From NCBI GenBank assembly GCA_944472155.2, contig OX235277.1:23198804-23262803 (forward strand): a stretch of 64,000 bases of DNA. Direction: 5' to 3'. The notes below the pieces were generated by a model, which saw only the letters and a list, made by a program, of their open reading frames with translations, was not told where the DNA came from and did not search any database. A program made the position numbers and the translations under genes. Below, in pieces: positions 56,890 through 64,000 of the stretch. Within the stretch, counting starts at the first letter, position 1, and each line of letters starts with the position of its first letter. This DNA comes from Trichobilharzia szidati. Lineage: Eukaryota > Platyhelminthes > Trematoda > Strigeidida > Schistosomatidae.

Positions 56890-58080
56890 AGATATTTACC
56901 AACTACGTTAGTAGGTACTGGGATATAGCATTGGTTAGCATAGACTAGAGAGCATCGATTTTATAACAAAAATTGACATGCAGCTCTAAAATGAGCGTCA
57001 TCCTAACTTGCTTTCGTCAGAAAAGCTAGAAACTGATCACACAGCCTGTTCACTGCGTTTTGACAGGTCAACTGCGAGCCAGAATGACTTATTAATTCCG
57101 TTTTACGGGGCAGTACTGATTAATTCAAACTTCAGATTCTGAGGAGACACCAGATACTTGGAGCATGAACATACAGCAGAAAACCAAATGCCGGTAAGAA
57201 TGAAAAATACACCCAAGGCTTCATGATAATAAAGAACAAATTAACAATTTTTACTTGTTGGTTCACCTTGACTCTCTAAGTGATATTAGGTAGTGATGAA
57301 ATTTGCTTTGAAGGCAAATAAGTCTCCAACAGCGCTGAACTTCAGTAAATAGATTTCCTTCACATAGACTACAGCACTCTTCTTGGGCTTCAATTATCAC
57401 AGTTAAACTTCCACAAATATATCATTTGTAAACTAGGTGGGCGATAATTGCAGTAGTGATACAAGAATAAATATTGATTTTGAATTATTAATGGATTTTA
57501 TGTCTTTTAATTTTGAAATGCAGCAGTAGAATAACATCTCTAAACCATTTGCAAAGTTGGAATGCGATACTTTTACCCGTGTAATACCGTTCGCCCACTA
57601 AACAGTGCCACAGACGTTTTCAAATCACATAATGCATTTACACTATTAAGACCGGAATATAAAGAAAAAATCCTTTTTTGAAAGTTATGGGCGAAAATTC
57701 CTGTAACTTGTTGTTTGCAAACATTTGCATGTTCAGTGCTGTAGAAAGCTCTGTTACAAATCTATTTCAAATCAGGTTAACTGTTGACTTATAAGGAGTA
57801 AAAATGTTTGAAATAAACTTGTTCAGTATTGCCAATGAAGTGTAGGTGTTAAAGACATGCATTGTAATCAAATATGACTTTATAATTTTGTCACTTAAGA
57901 TTGCTAGATATTTGAGATCCTGAAGAGATTACCTATGATCAGTGTGATGACTAGTTCCATATTCAGTAACCGAAGCAGTCGAATTATTTCAGAAGTGTTA
58001 AACAGTTATTGTTCTCATATTGCTGCACAAAGTATTAGCACTTGATAGTGAGGAATTCATTTCAAGGGTATTTATAATTT
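56890..58080. other. intron of the micro-exon gene candidate
   Basis: Holds a SINE-2 tail remnant at about 57255-57345 (CTCTCTAAGTGATATTAGG, AGTGATGAAATTT). No other element was seen. Confidence 0.4.
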
Positions 58081-58085
58081 CACAG

Positions 58086-58094
58086 ATACCAGCG
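58086..58094 (+). CDS. micro-exon gene candidate, 9 nt exon
   Basis: Acceptor TATTTATAATTTCACAG and donor GTGAGTGA are strong. The 9 nt read DTS after a G and leave phase 1. Confidence 0.45.
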
Positions 58095-58375
58095 GTGAGT
58101 GACATTTGTAAAATATACATTTCACCTAAAACATTATTCCTGTGTAAATATCTCTCACAATATTTTGGCAATCGTATAGCTTAACAATTAGAATCTTATG
58201 GGGAAATAAACATTCTGCAAATATTTCATCATTATCCATGAAGATACTAGTTACGAATGTACATGAAGATTAGACATATATGTCTTGTAGTTGATGAAAT
58301 TTCCACGCAGAAAGATTTCATCCACTCATAAGATCGAAGGAATGAACCAAAATGATCAAAATAGAATCCCGGTGA

Positions 58376-58510
58376 GTGATTACTGATGAAGAGTCCCAAA
58401 CTAAGACGAAACAGCTGTCCAGTACTCTCAGCTTTTCCAGTGCTTCTCTAACTGATGTCAGCTGATGATGAAATTCTGTAACCAATAAAATCTCTACAAA
58501 CCAACACTTG
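58376..58510 (+). mobile_element. SINE-2 3' part with hammerhead-type segment
   Basis: CTGATGAAGAGTCCCAAACT, AAGACGAAACAGCTGTCC, AGTACTCTCAGCTTTTCCAG, then CTAACTGATGTCAG and an A-rich end with CAAACCAACACTTGAGAAA. This is the clearest uninterrupted ribozyme-type core of the family in the window. Confidence 0.7.
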
Positions 58511-58734
58511 AGAAATCACTTTATTTGCTAGATGACAAAACTGTTGGTACTTTAAGGGCTGTATCCCTGCTACCATTTTTTTATAAATGAGTGAAAAAAG
58601 TTTTGCATAATAGGAAGACTAAATACGATAAGCAAACTTGATAGATGCTTCGGGAAATACCGTTCATCTGAACTTACTAATTGTAATTTCGTTTGACAAA
58701 TTTAATGTACACACACATACAAAACAAACATATA

Positions 58735-58860
58735 TATTTGCGATTGTACAGCTATGAAAATGAATTCACTGAAAAGATACTCTTCGCTGAACTACTTGTC
58801 TTCTGTCTATAAATATCGTTTAAAACAACATCGTCATTGACATCTATTTACTGTGATATA
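58735..58860 (+). repeat. PLE 3' UTR fragment
   Basis: The GATTGTACAGCTATGAAAATG and CTGAAAAGATACTCTTCGCTG blocks match the ends of family A (24.69 kb) and the 44.5 kb copy. Confidence 0.45.
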
Positions 58861-58887
58861 GGCAGTAATGCATTATCATTCTTTCAG

Positions 58888-58917
58888 GCATTGTTATAAT
58901 ATTTCTGTATATTCTAA
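58888..58917 (+). CDS. micro-exon gene candidate, 30 nt hydrophobic exon
   Basis: Acceptor TTATCATTCTTTCAG and donor GTGAGTTT are strong. Phase 1 in and out, reading (G)IVIIFLYIL. A short hydrophobic exon of this sort could act as a membrane or membrane-active segment. Whether it is always included is unknown. Confidence 0.45.
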
Positions 58918-58966
58918 GTGAGTTTGCAGTTGAAGGAATACTTATATCTCAATCTTTTTATTGTAG

Positions 58967-58981
58967 GCGAAGGCTTTGAAA
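58967..58981 (+). CDS. micro-exon gene candidate, 15 nt exon (GEGFE)
   Basis: Acceptor CTTTTTATTGTAG, donor GTAAGA, 15 nt, phase 1 in and out: (G)GC then EGFE. The intron before it is only 49 nt. Joined to the 12 nt exon it gives GYGHGEGFE. Later exons and the stop codon were not found with confidence and may lie beyond the PLE at 59.2-60.8 kb or outside the window. Confidence 0.5.
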
Positions 58982-59261
58982 GTAAGATTTTCATTTAATA
59001 AATTGATCCATTTCCATTTGCACTACATAATGGAATCGTCTAGCAAAGTGGTGCTTTCGATGGAATGATAAAACCGTTATTTCCACAGATCACTGTGGGA
59101 TTAAATTGGTTGGTATGGTAGTGACTAAGCTCACTTATCAATAATTCCCCTTGTATCGTTTTCATTAAGTTCATTTACATAGTACACGATTTCAACACAT
59201 CGTATAGCCATTTTCAGTTTAACTTCACTCAATGAGCAGGATCTTCCATGAATTTTCACTT

Positions 59262-60815
59262 TAATGAACGAAATATTCCCATATGGATTTATAAGAAAAA
59301 GACACAAATAGCGAAGACAATTTTCTTGTCGACGATTCATTTTCATGAGCTGTACAATCGTATTTATTATTAAACAAAGAAATCTTTAGACCAATCAAAT
59401 ACTAGTAAACTTTGTCCTTGAAAAATTGTATTACATAGTGTAAGGTGCAAGAAGGGATGACTAATTGTGAGTTAGAATAGAGGCAGAAGTTGAAATGACG
59501 AAATAAGTGTGAGATAATGACTAATCAATAAGCTCGTGTAGAATGGACAGGAACTAGTGGAAAGGCTATAAAGTGTTTTTGTATAAAATATGTATGAGAA
59601 GCAATGTTATTAATAAACAGTAATAGAGTGATGATAAAATGTGGATGATGGGAACAAAAATGATAATAAAAAAGTATTAATAAAATAATAATGGTGATAA
59701 TAGTGAACTTACATAATAAAAGAAAGAAGTAAAGTTGTGGTGAGAACTTTACTATGACCATCGTAAGGTACGAGAATGTATGTATCGCTTTTGGATGCAG
59801 AATTCCGGTTTCAGATCCCGAATAGCTAATGCTTCAGCTATGTACAGATGGCGTATCCGAATTCCGTTTGTACGATATTGAGGGACTCTGTGTAACACTG
59901 TGAAGCATTCATGTGGGGTTGCTCGATGTCCGGAGATGACAAGGTGTTCGAGGATCGAGCTGTTGCTATTCTTCTTTTCTCCTCTGGCTAACCAAGCTAG
60001 GCAGTGTTCCAGAATACGTTTGTGGACTTGACGTTGCATACGGCCAATATACTTTGCTCCACACGAGCAAGTAAATTGATAAATACACATTGAGGTGGCC
60101 AAAAGCGGTATCTTGTCTTCAGCATTAGACTGGATTAACTGTCTGCAGGAGAATGTGATACGTAGAGTGGCTGTTGGAAATGTCTTCTTCAGACATTTAG
60201 AAAGGCGATTTCTGAGAATATCCGCTGCGACATCACCTCTGAATTCTAGTTTCATGAAGAGAGTTTCCTTAGGAACCGTTGCGATGTTTGACACCGGAGG
60301 CTTCTCCTTCATGTTTTTGTCAATAAATCTTGGTGGATACCCATTCTCTAGTAGGGTTTTACGTAATAAATTTAATTCTTCCTCTACCACGTCTTCCGAA
60401 CAGATTGTTCTGATCATTGAACACAACGTACGTACCAGGTTACTCTTTGGGATTAGTGGGACAAAGCTCTGGAAGTTGATAAACAGTCCAGTCCATGTTG
60501 GCTTGCGGTATATTGATCTTTGGATCGTACAGTCGTGTCGTCTGGTGAGTAGTACATCAAGGAATGGAAATGCGTTGTTCGATTCTCGTTCTAAGGTGAA
60601 ACTTATTGATGGATGTGCTGCGTTGAAGGTTTTGAGGAGAGAATCTAAATCACAATTTTCATCACAGATAAAAACGTATTATCTACATATCTCTTGTATA
60701 AGTGCGGTTGACTTATCAAGGGACTGAGGATGTTGTTTTCAAGACTCGCCATCAAGCAGTCGGCTAGGAGTGGACCGAGATGAGACCCCATGGCTTCGCC
60801 ATTTGGATGAACTAG
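59262..60815 (-). mobile_element. Penelope-like retroelement, family A copy 2, 5'-truncated
   Basis: Reverse-strand copy starting in RT motif B (GEAMGSHLGPLLADCLMASL) and running through GIY-YIG and the complete 3' UTR to CGTTCATTA at 59262. It is closely related to the 22.5 kb copy along its whole length. It lies downstream of the last micro-exon found. Confidence 0.8.
59752..60580 (-). pseudogene. family A RT end plus GIY-YIG, copy 2
   Basis: The intact part reads RESNNAFPFLDVLLTRRH, NLVRTLCSMIRTICSEDVV and CIYQFTCSCGAKYIGRMQ (YIG core), SILEHLVISGHRATPHE, AEALAIRDLKPEFCIQKRY. The nuclease looks complete. Just upstream, motif C is YVDN instead of YVDD and a small deletion after it shifts the frame, so the RT is dead. 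Confidence 0.8.
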
Positions 60816-60839
60816 TTGACAATTAGTGTTTCGTAATTG

Positions 60840-61495
60840 ATAATGAGTTCTTTCTACTAGTCAAGAGTAAAATTTAGGTTGCGTTTTATTCCTTAATCTC
60901 TTCATTTTATAAGTAGCATTACATTGAAAAAGGAATTTTTAATGTAGCCGATAATGGTGAACATTATTAGTTTCATAAACGATGATTTATAAATATTAGA
61001 GACAGTGCGTAAGTAACCAAAATGTTACCACTCACTTTTAAAAACCAAGTTAATATCATGATTTAATATGAGTAATTTCACATATGTCTACTTTCCTATT
61101 TATGCCCAATATACTTGGAAGTATTTGCTCTAATTTTTATCACATTTTGTATATACGGGTAATTTTGTTTGTGAATCATTCCCCGTTTAACGCCGAAGAA
61201 TACGGCCACAGTTGATCCTCACATTGTGTCTTTAAGTTAGAAATTATTTTGTTTGTCTAAGGATACTCAATCAAAATTTCAAAGAACTAATTAGTAAACA
61301 AGCAACATTCGGTTTTATAACTCCTTCATTACATTCTACGGTTATATTTCCATACTTAATAATGAATTATTGTTATAAACAGCGTTACTGTTTATAATAA
61401 CATCAGATGAATAATTTAAACAGACTACAGTTGAGTAGCATCTTCTGAGTGACAATATGCATCAGTACAACACCAGATTGTGCAAAAGTAGTTCG
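60840..61495. other. no secure gene
   Basis: A weak 9 nt exon-like segment (60948-60956, phase 1, ADN) follows a good acceptor but has a poor donor. Nothing else identified. Confidence 0.35.
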
Positions 61496-61499
61496 GTAA

Positions 61500-61690
61500 T
61501 GTAACGCTGGCCAACCGCTCAAGTGGTTTGGAGTTTAATCCTGTGTCAACGCATTCCTAAGCCTCGTTAAGCTGGCAGTAAGGATAGTAAAGGGGCCAGT
61601 TGAACACGGTGCTAGAAACGCCACTCCTATTTAAAAACCACTACAACCGAAACGTCAAAGTCTCAGCTTAAAGCACTGTGTTCCACTTAG
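61500..61690 (+). repeat. possible decayed tRNA-type SINE
   Basis: CGCTGGCCAACCGCTCAAGTGG and GGAGTTTAATCCTGTG resemble A and B boxes. The body contains GCTGGCAGTAAGGATAG and AACGTCAAAGTCTCAGCTT. No second copy in the window supports the borders. Confidence 0.35.
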
Positions 61691-61699
61691 AAGGTATAG

Positions 61700-63490
61700 G
61701 AATAAGCTATTACTAAAGTATAAAGCTAAACTGAACACCAGATAAATTAATGAAAATAATGCGAATTTTTCCAATTATTAGATAGAACAGCTGACTGAGT
61801 GCAAAAGAGTCAGGTCCATGAACAATACCTACCATGACCTTCCGTGAGACCAACGAATTCAGGAAGCCTAACTTGCTTGGTACTTAGTTTAAAATATTGG
61901 TTGGTTGAAGACGGTCGACAGAAATTACTTTCTTCGCTAAGTGGTTGCTCAAAACTTTAGGACAATAAGGAGACAAACACCAAAATTCATTTTTCTAGGC
62001 TCCCATTGAAGACATGAAGAGAGACTGCCGAACACTAAAATATTTCATCGTGTTGGTAAGCCTAATCGAGTTATCAGAAAATGAATGAACAACGGTAGGA
62101 AAGATTTATATATATTTTTATATGTATATATATATATATATATTTATCCACATAATGTTTTTCATTTTCTTATTTATATATTCATTCATCGTGAAGAAAG
62201 TTACAGTAAGTTGCTTTTTGAACATAAAATCTGGTCCTGTCCACCGACAAAATAATTAAAATCTGCTCTTAGTGTTAATTCGGTATGATTTATTTAAAAT
62301 AATTAGTAAGCAGTTAAAATTGTGGAAGGATACATAGAATAAAATCGACCAAGTTGTCAGAAAGTTTCTCCTGCAACAATCTTTTGGCCATAAGCTTCTA
62401 GAGAGCATCAAGTAGCAATAATTTTGAATAAATATATCAAGGTCATTTCACAAAATTCAGGAATACACTACATAACCAGTCAAACCGAATAGTAAAATAT
62501 GATATGGCCAACACTTAATGAATTTGGGATTTTGAGGGCGCTGACAGAGAGAAAGGCAAGTGGAGGCGCAAGACAAGGGGATGGCTTACTATAAATCACT
62601 GGAAGCTGACAGACGAGAAAGACATGGTGAAACGAAAAAAGGACCACTGCTTAGATAAGCAACGAAGGCAGAAGCTGAGTATAATATACAGTGCAATTGA
62701 CGTAGACGTGAATTATACTGTTGGGAAACGCAAAGTTCAATTTCGTGACACTGTTAATTGAAGCGAAACAGGCCATAGGCAAGAGTACTTGTGGAATTAT
62801 ATTGAAAACTCTGTAGCAACCTGAAATCAACGCATATAAGGCCACTAAACAATACTGAATAAAACGATTGCCAAAGAGGTGGAAGGTATGGAATGCTTCA
62901 TCCGTCACATTAAGAGACTTTTGAAATGACCAGAATCTACAACTAGTCATGAGGGACCATCAGAACTAACAAATAATACCAGTCATTCAACAAAAATTGA
63001 AGTCCTAATAACAAAAACGTGGAAGGTAGCAAAAGAATGGATCCTTCCAGAAGCATTGAAGACGCATGCAGAGTTCTCAGCAGATATTCTCTCGGCACTA
63101 CCACAAATCACTTCTCTTATACGACCACGTTCGTATTTTGATTAATCGAAAATTTAGACGTATTTTTCTGAAAATAATAACTAATGTCTGATGAAACATA
63201 TCAGAATAAATATGAAAACTCAAATGGTTTTCGAAAAGACGCATAACGCATGGGATTTCAAAACTTGGTTAATGAAACTTGCTGTTACAGCTTATTATAT
63301 CAAATTTTAAAACAATTCGATAAAATACACGTTTTTCAAAACAGAGGACTGTAAGTTCTTCACCCTCTTTCAAAAAATAAAACCATCTCTTGTCGCGGAG
63401 GAAATTCTCTGAGGAAGAATTATTCCTGCATTTTGAATACAAATCAAACATATTCTTCAGTCACATTTAGTATAACAATAGTATTCATAT
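61700..63490. other. no recognisable gene; TA microsatellite
   Basis: A TA/TATTT repeat at 62106-62150. Short frames only. Nothing identified. Confidence 0.4.
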
Positions 63491-63496
63491 AATCAC

Positions 63497-63735
63497 TTGG
63501 CGTCGGTGACACAGCGGTAGAATGATCACCAACCACGCATATGTTTAGGGGTTTGATCTCTGGCCGACGCACTCCTTTAACTCGCGAAGCCAGTAAAAAG
63601 ACTGCTAAGAAAGGAAGGTTGGGCATGAGGCTGGTAAATTCATCCCGTAAAAATAAACACGACTGCTAAAGAAACTTCAAGACCATAGTGTGAAGCCCTA
63701 TGTTCCATTGGGAACATAAAGGAATAAAACAAAAT
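63497..63735 (+). mobile_element. SINE-1 with RTE-like tail
   Basis: Head TTGGCGTCGGTGACACAGCGG, B box GGGGTTTGATCTCTGG, pairing arm CCGACGCACTCCTTTAACTC, body with GGTTGGGCATGAGGCTGG, tail GAAGCCCTATGTTCCATTGG and AACATAAAGGAATAAA. Same structure as 16125-16348. Confidence 0.7.
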
Positions 63736-64000
63736 GAAACATATATAATCACTTTGCTGCTAACAATATCCACTATACAGAATGGAATTTTCAGCGTTTA
63801 TGCATACTGCAACGAAAAAGCTCCTTTTAGAAATACTTAGATACATAATATGATATAGATGACAAACACACAAAAATTGGAAGTCACTGGAATACAATAA
63901 TTTATAAATAAATACTATAATGAATGATAACAATAGTTCTTACCATAATTTGTTGCTTATTTACTGCCATTTGTCTTTTCACACAAAAGCCCTGCTACAT

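Noticed and set aside
57332..57343. 12 nt between CCAACAG and GTAAAT
   Set aside because: It lies in a remnant of the SINE-2 tail, so the signals come from the repeat.
60095..60727. 210-residue plus-strand open frame
   Set aside because: It is the antisense of the PLE family A RT/GIY-YIG copy on the minus strand.
61999..62055. 57 nt between TTTTTCTAG and GTAAGC, open in phase 0 (APIEDMKRDCRTLKYFIVL)
   Set aside because: Stop codon in phase 1. Could be an exon of something else, but nothing links it to the gene at 52-59 kb.

Overview
The window is A+T-rich animal DNA from a parasitic flatworm, most likely a blood fluke (Schistosoma or a close relative). The reasons are many GIY-YIG-encoding Penelope-like retroelements (PLEs), RTE- and CR1-type LINE fragments, a tRNA-headed SINE whose tail carries the parts of a Smalpha-type hammerhead ribozyme, and a plus-strand locus built like a schistosome micro-exon gene. 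No bacterial gene, CRISPR array, rRNA or intact tRNA was seen. All exon calls rest on splice signals and open phase read by eye, without transcripts.

Layout. 1-7 kb: two RTE 3' ends, a PLE relic and diverged single-copy DNA. 7.4-15 kb: minus-strand exon-like blocks, including a two-unit tandem duplication (about 9.43-10.93 and 10.98-13.09 kb). Some exons in it are almost unchanged, while others differ more than the surrounding intron. 17.1-22.1 kb: a second diverged tandem array, also minus strand, with three copies of the same short terminal exon. A PLE end sits where one copy should have its first exon. 22.5-24.8 kb: the best PLE copy, with one open frame covering reverse transcriptase (RT) and GIY-YIG endonuclease. 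25.1-29.8 kb: a second PLE family with about 730 bp inverted terminal arms. 33-44.5 kb: PLE, CR1 and RTE relics, SINEs, and PLE 3' ends in inverted pairs, two of them with recognisable target-site duplications. 46.5-51.7 kb: a near-perfect PLE palindrome broken by a SINE that is itself 5'-inverted, then more SINEs and another PLE. 52.36-59 kb: a plus-strand signal-peptide exon followed by 6-30 nt exons, every one a multiple of three and open in phase 1. 59.2-60.8 kb: an antisense dead PLE. 60.8-64 kb: little beyond SINE copies.

The most interesting signals are the micro-exon gene, the two minus-strand arrays of short exons, the hammerhead-bearing SINE, and the repeated inverted pairing of PLE 3' ends, which would give long hairpin RNAs if transcribed.
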